This document shows, in pieces, positions 19,491 through 30,678 of a DNA stretch of 64,000 nt (the first letter of the stretch is position 1; every line of letters begins with the position of its first letter). Source of the DNA: Bryoerythrophyllum caledonicum (Eukaryota; Streptophyta; Bryopsida; Pottiales; Pottiaceae). Made by a program: the position numbers and the translations under genes. The notes below the pieces were generated by a model. That model did not search any database, was not told the DNA's origin, and worked only from the letters and a program-made list of their open reading frames with translations. The DNA lies in the NCBI GenBank assembly GCA_963971425.1, contig OZ020516.1, positions 15,240,593 through 15,304,592 on the forward strand. The letters run 5' to 3'.

Positions 19491-20201
19491 GTAGATCTTG
19501 GTTTTTGTCCCTGATTCTAGTTGTGATGCATTCTATAATTCTAGGTGTAAGATATGAGAAAGCAAGCAGTTTCGTCAATGAGTAATAGATAGTAAAGGAG
19601 AGAAAGGGTTGAGAGATAGCCTGAATGCTTGCTATGCGTGCTTGTAGGAGCGTGTCTTGTACTAGTGATTGTGGCTTGATGCATTCATACTGTGATTGAC
19701 CTTGGTGTCGCGGATCTGGCTGTCATATTGTTGTTGAGTGCTTGTGTTCTAGTGGCCATGTTGATTCGTAGCGTTGTTCAATCTCTTGCATGCTGAAATC
19801 GTGGAACAAGGAGGAACAAGGACTAGTTGGTGGGTATTCAGATCTCCATCTCCCTGCACTTGATCTGGACAAATCTAAGGTTGGGGAGAGTCAATGAGAT
19901 TAGATCTATGCACAACATATAGTTTCCCACGCTTCAGATAGAACTTACACGATCTCCCTCAAAGACTTGTCTATTAACTCTCAAATTTCCAGATCTAGTG
20001 CTCGAGCCCTTCCAACAAGTGTGATCTGACTCCCTAAGCTCACCAACGCCTAGATCTGAACAATGTGGGCTCTCAGTAAGGCCAACAACCTCTTACTGCA
20101 CATACGTTCAAATTTCTAGACTGAGTCCTTGTGCCTCCCCTCACCACGAAATGCAGAGCTCACTCTCTACTCATTCTCCTGTTCCTCTGAATCTTGAAAA
20201 A
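19491..20201 (-). other. LINE 5' terminal region
   Basis: About 700 bases between the monomers and the 5' junction. No long ORF is present. The element's 5' end is inferred from the target-site duplication that starts at 20202. Confidence 0.6.
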
Positions 20202-20214
20202 TGGTGAAATAGCA
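20202..20214. repeat. LINE target-site duplication, 5' side
   Basis: TGGTGAAATAGCA, identical to 7200-7212. The flanking bases differ (a before, t after, versus t before, g after on the other side), so the duplication is exactly 13 bp. Confidence 0.9.
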
Positions 20215-20815
20215 TATTAATCCAAGTCAATTATTTTCACACATTGTCCCACAATTTCGGCCAAGGTACCAGAAAAACTTCTACCTTTCCACATAAAACT
20301 TTGAGATCTTTGTATGATTCACTTTTGATTTCTCCTACAACATTATGTGATGTAAAACTTCTTATTGACCATTTGGATTCTCATTTAAAACAATATTGAA
20401 TTCACAAAAGAATATAACGTGAATTGAGAATTCTTGAACCTCCACTCATTGCACAATTTTTTTGAATATGCTACACTCCTTGCCTACCCCTAAAAATTGG
20501 TATACAGCAAACGAACATCATGCTTAACATTATGGTAATTAATTGAGACCCTTTAAAATGCAAAAATTGGACACCAATTGACGTCAAAGTCTGCTGATCC
20601 AGAAAACGCAGGGATGAAAATGAGCCTTTTCTCTACTTCAAACATTATAATCTTTCAATCCGTGCGGTAAAACTTTATGAAATTTTGTGAGTGTATTACT
20701 TAACAAGTCATTATTGAGATCCTACGGTTAATACTACCAAAAAAACTTCAATTTTTTTACCTTGCTAATTGCACTAAAATAAGCATTTCTAACAATTTTT
20801 GGTTGAGACATTCTC
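20215..20815 (+). repeat. Family X repeat, right part
   Basis: Continuation of the repeat interrupted by the LINE. It contains the X blocks 'acatcatgcttaac', 'gtcaaagtctgctgatcca', 'ataatctttcaatc(c)gtgcggt' and 'gagatcctacgg', in the same order as in the full-length copies at 35.1 and 46.0 kb. Confidence 0.8.
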
Positions 20816-20829
20816 TACATCATTTATGG

Positions 20830-21000
20830 ACCAAGGTACTAGAGGTATCAATATCGAGGGTATCACCACCAGGGTATGACTTACTGGGCACCATAACCGG
20901 TTATCAACCAAGGTATCAATTTTGAGTATCAATTTAGCGTTTTGAGTTAGGGTTTTGGAATTGAGGGTATCAATAAAGGATATCAATCATTTGCACCTTT
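20830..21000 (+). repeat. Cluster of GGTATCAA-like motifs
   Basis: About eight copies of (G/A)GGTATCA(A/C) or close variants occur in 170 bases (aggtatcaat, gggtatcacc, ggttatcaac, gagtatcaat, ggatatcaat). Similar GATATCAACC motifs mark the ends of the W repeats at ~70 and ~24485. This may be the subterminal repeat region of family W. Confidence 0.5.
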
Positions 21001-21018
21001 GGGTAGTCCTAGGAGGAA

Positions 21019-21032
21019 TGTGCGCGCGCACA
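21019..21032. repeat. Perfect 14-bp palindrome TGTGCGCGCGCACA
   Basis: It occurs twice in the window, here and at 25060-25073, in similar surroundings (agg..a/t before, cc(c/t)ct after). It is CpG-dense and self-complementary. Confidence 0.8.
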
Positions 21033-21047
21033 CCCCTGGCAATAGTT

Positions 21048-21175
21048 GTGAGGGAGGCTGTGAGTGTGAGAGAGGAGGATTTAAGGAAGGAGAGGCTTGT
21101 GAGGGAGGCTGTGAGTGTGAGAGAGAGGGATTTAAGGAGGGAGAGGCTTGTGAGAGGCTTGTGGGTTTGTGAGAG
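21048..21175 (+). repeat. 51-bp purine-rich tandem repeat
   Basis: The block starting 'gtgagggaggctgtgagtgtg' at 21048 repeats at 21099 (period 51), followed by a partial third unit. Nearly all purine plus T on this strand. Confidence 0.85.
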
Positions 21176-21361
21176 AAGGGCTTGTGAGGGCGGAGGGTGA
21201 GGAGAAAAGAATTCAGAGGGGGAGGAATGGCGGGGAGGTGTGAGGGAGAGAAGTTGTGGTCGGTTAGGGTTTGGGAGAGAGAAGGAGAATAGTTTGGATG
21301 TGAGAATAGGTGTGAGGGATGGTAAAAAAAAGAGTAGCCGCGAAGGAGAGAGTAGCCGCAA

Positions 21362-21556
21362 CCTTTTGCAGAGAGACACCGCAGGGAGAAGTCCGTGCCC
21401 GCCCTTGCGACGCGTCGCGCCTGCGATGCGTTTGGCGTCAAGGCTGCTACGCCGTGCGCTTAGGGCTTGCGTCTACGCTTCAGGGCTTGCGCGCTCTCGG
21501 CTAACGAGACGGCTGTTGCGCCTGCACCAGGTTGCAGCGAAGGCTGTGTCGTAGTC
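21362..21556. other. CpG-rich patch
   Basis: GC-rich and dense in undepleted CpG (…gcgacgcgtcgcgcctgcgatgcg…). It contains no convincing ORF. It could be the promoter end of a retroelement or a gene 5' end, but no coding sequence follows on either strand. Confidence 0.4.
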
Positions 21557-24540
21557 TAGTGGTTCGTTATTCTCAAAATTGACCGAAATTAACCTTAAGC
21601 AAGCTCACCTTACCAGATTATTTCCAGGGATTTTTATCGTACATCAACCTCTTTAAATCTTAACAACAATTCACACATAATACCTCGGCACATCTCGGAG
21701 GAGGGCTTCCCCGGTACCTTAATAACTGGTAACAAGTAACCACATGTAATTCAATTAAACTCTACTGAGCGTCAGAGTAGATTTCCGCTAAGTTTTTACA
21801 GTGCCCGGTAAGTCACTACCCTCCGTTCTCGCAGTCTAGAGGCCACAATATCCACAATCTAACCCTATACCTTGAAAGAGTTATAAAGGTCGTAGCTGGT
21901 CTACCGGTCTTCACAATCTACCAGGAACTTGTCCCGGTAAACCGGTCACGCAAGCCCGGGTTCCAACTACAACCACACTCAATGAATCAAACCAAGAAGA
22001 TACAAGACTCACAACAAGTTAGTACTAAGCAAATCATATGAGCAAAAACAACCTTCCACGGGGATCGTCAGAACTTATCTACTGCAAGGATAATAATCCC
22101 GGAATTCTCCGGACTCAGGTTTAATCGGGATGTCTCCTGGTGTACCGAGAGAAGGGGGATGTCACCCCCTACTCCCCACCAATCCGAACACTTCTCACTT
22201 AAAGGAGGCTATCATAAATAGCCGTGGGATTCTCAGATCCCATCTGGTAAAGCAACTCTTCGGGTCCCACCAATGAAAAGTCTAGAGCATAAGTCCCGGA
22301 CCTCACTCTACCTATCTAACCAGGATATCTCTACTTACACTCAGTCACATAACACACAACAAGTCACAACCTTGTAAACCTAGCAAAGACACACTAAGAG
22401 GACTCAATTTTCTCCCGGTCCACTCACACAAGCTCAACAAAGACTCTAGGACACAAACAATGAAGGCAAGACACGAGCACATCAACAAAGAGAAGAATAC
22501 TTAATACAAGAGCCCAAGGCTCTTAAGTACACAAAGGCTACTAGCTACCCTCTAAAACTAAATCCCCAAAAGGTGGAAATGGCATCTATTAAGTGCACTA
22601 AAGTCAATGGCTATCCTCCAAAACTAGACCCTAAAAAGACAAAACCGCATCTAGAGAGTGCACTAAAGTCAATAGCTACCCTATAAAAGTGGATCCACTA
22701 AAGGACGAAACGGCATCTAGATCCTAAAATCAAGGGTAGCCTAGTCACCGGCGGATTACCGATAGACCGGTAAACCGGAAGACTCCCGGTCCCGGGACCG
22801 GTGAACCTTTTCCTAACAAAAGTAAGTAGCTGGAGAAACCACTCAAGTGGTAGTGACCGGGTGCGCAATGGACCCCATCGACATCACTACTCTCACCCTA
22901 GTGTTTGAATCTAGCAACTTAAAACAACATCCCGCCAACCGGTGGGATAAATCAACAATAACACATAACATATAACAAAGATTCAACCGGAAGACTCTTC
23001 CGATTGATACATGTAGGGATTGTCACTACGGTTGGAAATACCCACCTAGTCAAGAGAATCCCCCAGGAGGTCGGAGGTCTCAACCGGGAGGTCTACCGAT
23101 GGAGTGGCGGTATCCGCCGGAAGGTTAGGAGTATCTATAGATACACGCGGAGTCTCTTTGAGCTCAATTAATATGGTCACAGAGGACTCCACTAAGAACT
23201 CCGGGGTTGAGGACGGGAGGTCTACCGGTTCGTTCCCGGTTGAAGTTACCTTGAGGTTTCTTTTTCTTTCGTAGACTTTCACGCCCCCCCCTTGGAGGAT
23301 GGAAAATCCACCTGACTCACCGGTAGAGCCATGTTATTTGGAGTAGACAAAATACTCAAAATGCTTGTACTTCCACCAATCTCCCTATCAACTTGTCACA
23401 AACTCCGGTCCGGTCCAGAAACACAAGTCTACCGGTCAACCGGTAGATAACTCCGGAACACTTTGCTAGAATATGTGGATATAGATGTCTCACACATCTA
23501 GCAACATACTAACAACACAAGGTCACATATAATCGTAACGGAGAGAGGACTTTGGAGATAAGGACTTAGAAAGAGGTTTTTCCCCGGTCGACCGGGAAGA
23601 CCGAGAAAAATATAGGAAATGTGGGCAAGACCTAAAAATGATAGGAAGATGGAGACAACTCAAAAGAATGACTTACCACAAGGCTAGGATAATTGACAAC
23701 AACTAATATAGACTATACATGTAAACAATACAATAAGGTCTAGATGGAGTCCCCGGGGGATTTTTTCTCTAGACCGGGGAGGATGTTACTCGGGAGTCAC
23801 CCCGGTAGAAAAGAGAGAAAAAGACACACAAACAAGAAATTTGCACAAACAAAAGAAACCCAAGATGGGCAAGAATCACCTATGTTGCTGTACCCGCAAC
23901 CTCCTTTCTTTGTCTCTTTTATCTTCTCACTTTGACCACTAATCTCCTCTTCTTCCACAGACCCTAAGATTCTCCACCACCTTCTTCAAATCCTAGCTTG
24001 CACTACCTCTTCCAATGAATCTAGAAAGTGTGCACCTCTTTCTCCAAACCCTAGCTTGCGCTACCTCCTCTTCAAACCTCCTCTTCTTTAAACCCTAGTT
24101 GTAACTCCTTGTCTTCTTCTTGAAATCCCAATTCCCAAAAGATATAGAACTAAACTTGTTGAGAAAGAGGAATTAGGAGGGAGAGGGAGAGAGAGAGAGA
24201 GAATTAAAAACTATGGGGGGAGTATTGGGGAGAGAGAGAGAGTTGTGGCGGTAGGGAGGAAGAGAGCTGAGAGAAAATAAAAAAAGTAGGGCGGTGGGGT
24301 TCGGGGTCGGGGAGGATGTATTGAGCTGGCGGGGTTGGCAGGGGCTAGCGAGGGGATCGCCTCCCTCCCGACCAGCTGGCCTCCTGGTCCCGCTGGTCGG
24401 GCCCAGGTGGGCAAGGCCCGGCCCGGCCCTGGTGGCCAGGACCCTGGCCATGCTGGTACCCGGGGTGATACCCGGTCCTGCCCGGATATCAACCCTATTT
24501 TTTTATTTTTTTTTATTTTTTTTAAAAAAAAATTCTTTCT
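21557..24540 (-). repeat. Dispersed repeat family W, copy 2 (possible LTR-retroelement fragment)
   Basis: Homologous to 1-1560 in reverse orientation over ~23300-24500. On the minus strand, a leader with ACCGGTTGACCGGTAGA and 'ggaccggaccggagtttgtgacaagttgatagg' precedes an ATG at ~23330 that opens MALPVSQVDFPSS. The following frame (23282-23046) encodes a short acidic/serine-rich segment. The remainder (23046-21557) contains no long ORF. CCGGT/ACCGG motifs are extremely frequent. The leader-plus-short-ORF layout suggests a non-autonomous retroelement, but no LTR pair is demonstrable. Confidence 0.45.
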
Positions 24541-24591
24541 ACCACTACTACTAACAACAATTAGCATCTCACTACTTTCTAACTACCTTCT

Positions 24592-24890
24592 AAGCTTAAC
24601 TAGTTAATCTAGATTTAAGTGGTGATTTTAGACTTACGTCCCGGGATCTCTCCCGGCACTCTTTTGAAATTGTTTCCCGGGACTTAAATTAGTGATTTTA
24701 AGACCCGGTTTTATCACCACTATAAACCTAATTAACTACTTAAGCATTTTCCTATTTTCTCTATCCGCTATCTAATCTAGTTCCACACAATACTAACTAC
24801 TTTTCTATTTAATTAACACTAAAAACCCTATTTTAACTTTTTTTTTGGTAGGGGCGACCAAGTCGGAGTTTTAGACTCCTACAGGCTGCG
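24592..24890 (+). repeat. Dispersed repeat family Z, copy 1
   Basis: Shares with 31230-31545 the ordered blocks 'taagtggtgattt', 'cccgg(g)atc(t)ctcccgg', 'aagrcccggttttatcaccact', 'taattaact', 'aatactaactacttt' and 'ttttttggtaggrgc(g/a)acca'. It contains internal inverted motifs around CCCGG. Element class unknown. Confidence 0.7.
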
Positions 24891-25059
24891 TAGGGCTTTG
24901 ATGCAATGGCGTTGTAACTTTAAAATGAGCTCCTGATTTTAATGGAAACCCTAAACTCACGAAGTTCTTCCTCACCGTCGTCAAGAGGTGGCACGCGATG
25001 GAAACTCACGAAGGTCATGACGTTTTCGAATGGATGGAGGAGCACCAACAATTGAGGTT

Positions 25060-25073
25060 GTGCGCGCGCACAC
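25060..25073. repeat. Second TGTGCGCGCGCACA palindrome
   Basis: Identical to 21019-21032. It sits 50 bases before the TAGGGTTT minisatellite. Confidence 0.8.
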
Positions 25074-25121
25074 CTCTAGTCTATGGTTACTCTATGAAGA
25101 GTCGTGCAAACTCCATGGGAA

Positions 25122-25262
25122 CGGCGGCTAGGGTATGGTTGCGGCGGCTAGGGTTTGATTGCGGCAAGTAGGGTTTGGGTGCGGCGGCTAGGTCTTAGGT
25201 GTGACGGCTAGGGTTTGGGTGGCGGCTAGGATTTGATTGCGGCCGCTAGAATTTGGATGTCT
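25122..25262 (+). repeat. 20-bp minisatellite containing telo-box TAGGGTTT
   Basis: About seven units of CGGCGGCTAGGGTTTGGTTG with drift, starting at 25122, 25142, 25162, 25182, 25202 and onward. The core TAGGGTTT equals the plant telomere repeat and the telo-box promoter motif. The units are too diverged and too long to be an interstitial telomere. Confidence 0.85.
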
Positions 25263-26590
25263 GGGTGTGTCGGCTAGAGTTTCAACTTTCAAGTAGTGCG
25301 TTGATGTGCCATATTGAGGATTTAGTGCCATACTACTAGCTACTCTCTTGACTTCAATTTCGTGTGGTTTTAGTGTAATTATTTCAGCTGAACGAAGGCT
25401 GAACCCACTAGTTGTTGACTCCTACATGTGTATTCATTCAGCTTTGTTGAATTTGCAATTTTGTACATACTCAAGTTGGTGTCCTCATTTGTTTATTCAG
25501 ATATTGGTACTCACCTAACACTATCGTAACTCTAACAAAATTTCAATCATCATGAACCTAACCCTAGAGTTCTTCATATTCAGAATTGAAACAAAGTCAA
25601 AAGCTTACTAGATTCGCAAAAATCTCCTCAATTTGCAAATTTCCTCCAATCTACACAGTACACAAAGTTGACAGAAATTAGTGAATGAAGTACAAATGCA
25701 CATGGCCTTGAGGTTTCGATTGCAAGAGAGCTCACCTTAGAAACAGGGAAGAGAAATGACCTCTAGATTTGCATAGAAACCTTATATCCATGTTGGAACC
25801 TTGTGCGTCAAGTTTACTAGTCAAAATTTGACTTTTGAACTTTGAACTTTCTGGTTTGTTTCTCCTTATGTTCCCACTTTTTACATATTATATTAAAATT
25901 TTGGGCTATATATAATACGAAGATACTTAGGAGTTTTTAACACATAGTTTACCATATAAATTTTATGCATGTGTTGCAGGTAAAGTGGGAAGGGTTGAAA
26001 TAAATGTTCAACAACAACGACGGAATGGTGATTTAATGTTGAACAAATCAAGCATCAGTAGGTGTACCGCTAACACCTGCAACGTATCTTGAGGTAAACA
26101 TTTATTTTTATACAAGTTTAAGATTGATTGTTGATTGATCTTCTATACTATGTTGTTTGTAGAATAACCTTTATGTGGATGTACAAACCCTTCTTTTTAT
26201 TAGCGATTGTAACAAGTTCCAATGGTGTCAGCAGTAGCAAGTAGACAACATGGTTCATTTTCTTCCCTAGGTTCACTAGATTATCTTTGTTTTAGTTCAC
26301 TTGGATTCAAAAAATTGCATCACACATGATCTGGATTCATTATCATCAAGTCTGAAATGATATAAGTTCCATTTTACACCAATTTTTAGGGATGCAGAAG
26401 AGGTGTAGCATATTTAACCCCTACAGGATCAAGTGTCAAAAATGGGCTTTTGGAAAGTTTAGTCAAGTTCCTATGGTGTCAATTTCCAACATTCCACTTT
26501 GAAAATTTTACTATAGAAAGGCATTACAAAGACTTTAGTGGAAAAACAATTTTTACCTAAATTGGACATTTGATCAAAAAGTTTTAGGGT
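25263..26590. other. Intergenic, no gene seen
   Basis: Mixed A/T-rich sequence without a convincing ORF. At ~26370-26410 there is a short reverse-oriented fragment of family X ('caccaatttttaggg...gtagcatattt'). Confidence 0.4.
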
Positions 26591-26599
26591 TTTCAATTT

Positions 26600-27260
26600 C
26601 AAATGGGGAGAGTAGGCAAGTCGGGCACGTCCAAAAACTTTCGCTAGGACACTCTTTTGAATGTGAGATTTTCAATACTTGCAAGTAATATTATTCTTCT
26701 TGATGTTGTCAAAATAAGTTCTTGTCTTTAGTGAAAAATAGCATACCAACCCATGTCAAAGATTTTCACACATTGTCAGCCAATGTTGGGTAAGGTACCC
26801 AAAAAACTTCTTGTTTTCCAAATAAAACCTGGATATCTTTTTATTTTTCACTTTTTACTTTTTCCACAACAATACGTGGTGTAAACCTTCTTATTGACCA
26901 TTTGGATTACCAATCTAAAACATATTAAGTTCACAAAAAATTACAATGTGAATTAATAAATTTCGAACTTCCATTCCTTGCACAGTTGTTTTGAATATGC
27001 TACACCTATTCTCTACCTCTAAAAATTGGTGTACAAGGAACTAACATCATGCTTAACAAGATGGTTATGTATTTAGACCTTGTGTAGTGCAAAAATTTGA
27101 AACCAAGTGAAGTCAAAGTCTGCTGATCCACTGCACGTAGGGAAGAAAATGAACCACATGCTTGACTTCAAACACTATAATCTTTCAATCCTTTTTTGTT
27201 CATTGCATTAGAATCCAACAATTTTGAAGTATTTTTGGTGTAAGATTGTCATTGTACCTT
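26600..27260 (+). repeat. Family X repeat, partial copy
   Basis: Ordered X blocks: 'gtccaaaaactttcgctagga', 'tgtcaaaataagttcttgtctttagtg', 'gtggtgtaaaccttcttattgacc', 'gaatatgctacac', 'aactaacatcatgcttaaca', 'gtcaaagtctgctgatccact'. It precedes the DUF7869-type locus. Confidence 0.8.
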
Positions 27261-27543
27261 CAGGGTTAAAGACTCTGTGCAAGGAGTTCATGCTCTACAA
27301 ATTCTTATTTTTTTCATTTCAAAGCTCTTGCATCAAAAGGTCCAATATCATCATTATATTTTGAACATTAAATATGTGTTTAGAAACATATCTTTTGTCA
27401 GATGCATGGTGCTTTGAAGGTTAACAATTAGTACATGTATTTTGACTAATGTGCAACCATATGTTCCTATGTTTTTAATAGTGATAATGGAGAGCCACAC
27501 AATTTAGACTCCTTCGATACGGCCACACATCCAAAGAGATAAT

Positions 27544-30500
27544 ATGCATTTTAATAGCTCTGTGGAGGCTCGATTAGTACGAGCAGCACGTGCAAGGAAA
27601 ATTCAACAGAGATCTGTTGGGATCATGACATTTGAATTAGAAAGGGCGATAGAATTGCTTTATGAGAGAGGAGATGTGGTGGGCCTAGCAACCAGGGAGC
27701 ATGCATTCAAAAGTGGCATAGAATTGAATGGGTCGAAGTTGTTCCCATTCGAGGTGGCGGTGCGTATGACTAGGGTAGATGATGCATTGCATTGGACCGG
27801 AGAGATTGTAGGAGAATGCCTTGGCATGTGTGTGGGCTTGATCATTCGTTGGCATCGATCTTTGCTACGTGTAGTGGCTGTTAAAACTTGATATTAGAAG
27901 TATCCATGGTGGCATTGGATCACATATAGCGCCTACACAAGTGATGGCTCCAGAATTTGATTTTCCTGAGTTCATCAATACACCAAGATCTATCGAGAGG
28001 TCTCAACGCAGTAGCCATGCTTCAAACGCCATAAATGAAAATTCGTCGTTTTTCCAACCTACTCCCTCAAACATCCAAGATTTGCCCCAAGTAGATGGAT
28101 TTGCTTATGTTAGTCCAGCATGTCGTCCATATTCTATGCAAAATAGGAGAAGGAGAGATTCAAGAGAGCCATCATAGACAGAAGCTACACCAGCTAAGGT
28201 ATCGCTTAGAAGCGTGCAAATTGCAATGGCACAAAGAGGATGCAAACGCAATTGTTTGAGGGACGTTCCAGCAAGATATCTATTGGACATGCGATATAAT
28301 GCATGGGCTAATGAGTTTTCAGTACGAAGTACGTGGATGAGACAGATGTTGGTTTCTTTTTACATTCGGACGGAAGAAAATCATCGAGACAAGTTTGGAA
28401 CAAAGTTTGATGGGAAACAAGTTTGCAATGCTTGCTACGCTCCTGGGGTTGGGTAGTCACAGAGGCGCTTTAAGCAATTGAAAAATGATTGTTTAATATA
28501 TGGAAGAGTGACATCGATTCACGGCAATATCCTTTCAGATCCGATAAGAGAGAGCACTAGAATGTCTACGGCAGAGGCTTGCTTTAAATCGATTGTCGAT
28601 GAAGCTAGTTGTCCTCAACCTCATGGTTGTATTCGTCGTAAGAGTGACAACAAAGTGGTACCTCTCATTCTCCTTCCTATGAACACAACCAAATTTGATG
28701 TATTCAATTATGTGAACAAGGAGGTCAAAAGAATTTGTAATGGGGAAACCATTTCTATGAGTTCGTTCCAGAGGATGTGGCGCATCAAATATCCCCACAT
28801 TCAAGTACCTCCATTCTCGAGATTCTCAAAGTGCTATCATTATTGGAAGTATAAATGTGCCATGGAAGGAACCACCAATGCAGATGTAAGAATAAAGATA
28901 AAAGAGTTGTTTATGTTGCATCTGCGCAACCAGATGGAAGAACGTAGGAATTATTGGATATTCAAGAGGTCGTGTTATATTAGCCCTGAGTTGTACATAT
29001 GCATCATAGTGGATGGCATGGACCAAAACACAACCATGGTACCAAGAATGCGTCAAACTGTGAAGAACATTGAACATCGGTTTGTGAAGACCCATCTATG
29101 TAGTGCTCTTGTACATGAGATTGGTTATACTACAACGTGTAGTTTGGGGGTCACCACAAATACGATAGCAATCAAGCCGTGAGTACATTGTTGTACGTGG
29201 TAGGGAATGTGCTGCGGAGGTAGGGCTTTTTGCCACCAACATTGCGAATCCAGGCGGACAACTGCACACGCGAGAAAAAAAATATTTATATCTCTGGTCT
29301 ATGTGCTACATTAGTGGGATTGGGGTTTTTTCAGGAGGTGGAACTATCGTTTCTTATAGTGGACCATACACACGAAGATATTGATCAACGCTTTAGTTGT
29401 ATATCAAATACGTTGAAGAGGTCGGACATGGACTCGTTGAAGGAAATGATTAGTCTTATAGAACAAGGAACATCTCCTACGGAGGCATTTGTTAGCGTCC
29501 AGCTGCTAGAGAATGTATGGGATTGGAAATTGTTCATAACTCCTCACTTATTAACAGGTCAAGATTCATTAGTGGGCATAACATTTCCGCACTACATGCG
29601 GTTCTATATGGACAATCGAGAAGAGACTCATGATGTTCAAGTACAACACAAGCATTATTGCAAGAATCCATGGGGACCGGAGGCACGGACGAAAACTTTG
29701 AGGTCGTTGCCAAGTACGGATGAGCGACCATCGTTTGCGCAAGTATTTGCAGCGGACGAACGGGAGTTGAAGGCGTGGGATGACTTCATTGTATATAAAC
29801 AAAGGTGCATTCAAAGGTTGCAGCATGAGGGCAAGAATCGTGAGGCAAAAGTAGAGGCTGAAAGATTGAAACTCTATTTAGGTGAATTTTCACACAAAGA
29901 CCGTAGCAATGAGCATTGTTCTTCACCGTTTTGGCCTTCAGAGTTCTTCAACACCGAACCTACAGAGACTGCATCTTTGGATATAATGGATGGTGCAAGT
30001 GTAAAAAATCACAAGATAGATGTCGTAGAGCAGGTAGTGGCCATGCTTCCAAATGCCAAGGCTCGAGGATACTTTGGTCCTTGTTGAGGAAGATCCTGTA
30101 ATCAAGCACTGCGTAGGGCACAACGAACAGAGTGCAACTATGTTGACGAACGAGCTGAAGAAAGAGCAATGTATGAAGGTAATCACGACCCATTTCCACC
30201 ATTTAATCCACAATCTGATATATGTTGTGGACAGTTTGTAGCCTTGACTGTTGATCGAGCAGAAATAGAAGGTAGTGTACCATTCTATGTAGGGAAAGTG
30301 ATTGAAGAAGGAAAAAATTGATGGAGACTTAAGATAAAGTTTTGTTGGTATTGGCCCATCATCCAAAGGGGGGTTGTTGATGGGCATGGGTCTTCTGCAC
30401 AACGGTATGCAAATTGCATGGATTCATTCTGGGAGCCATTTGGGGAAAGCCATAGTTGGGTAGAGAAAGATGCATGCATTTTTTCATGGGTAGACTCACC

Positions 30501-30678
30501 AGAAAGAACCATGTTCGGGGCCAGCGGGTGGAGAAAGCGCAATGTATGTGGAGTGCAGGTTGAAAGCAGGATTCGCATTCTTCAATCGGCAAAGGTTTAC
30601 ATACTACAATATATTGTAATGCAAACCGAAGCTATCGATGACGACCGTTTGCAAGCACCCCTAAATTATATGGAGTAG
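27544..30678 (+). pseudogene. Decayed transposase-like gene of the DUF7869 type
   Basis: Colinear segments are 27544-27891 (115 codons), 27941-29182 (one frame, TAG stops at 28178 and 28457), and 29149-30678 (next frame, stops at 29221, 30085 and 30319). The core motifs are IIVDGMDQNT (~29004), GGHHKYDSN after the frame change, IQADNCTREKKN (~29250) and VDHTHEDIDQRFS (~29362). This series matches the DUF7869-type proteins common in eukaryotic genomes, where D...DN.RE.KN...HTHEDIDQ resembles a DDE/RNase H-like active site. CNACYAPGVG upstream has a CxxC. The C-terminal part (FVALTVDRAEIEGSVPFYVG) looks like a small beta domain. The frameshift lies in a G5 run near 29150. TIRs were not found. 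Confidence 0.65.

Larger units (their letters stand above)
7213..20201 (-). mobile_element. Near full-length ~13-kb non-LTR retrotransposon (LINE) with 2A peptides and two nuclease domains
   Basis: The element is bounded by a perfect 13-bp target-site duplication. It ends in (TTC)4, not poly(A), at 7213-7224. Read on the minus strand, the order is: 5' region with tandem monomers (20201-18930), a 532-aa ORF, a ~268-aa ORF followed by a coiled coil, two 2A-like units (15.4-13.9 kb), APE/EEP endonuclease (~13846-13040), reverse transcriptase (~12300-10740), an unassigned domain (~9570-9220), RNase H (~8930-8505), and a CCHC zinc knuckle with PD-(D/E)xK-like nuclease (8150-7560). The sense strand is strikingly poor in G and rich in A and C. 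The copy has several stops (CGA to TGA, TGG to TGA) and frameshifts, so it is inactive. A LINE of ~13 kb is unusually long. The closest architecture I know is Dualen/RandI. Confidence 0.85.

Noticed and set aside
25122..25262. Interstitial telomere
   Set aside because: The TAGGGTTT core is embedded in 20-bp units and is not a head-to-tail TTTAGGG array.
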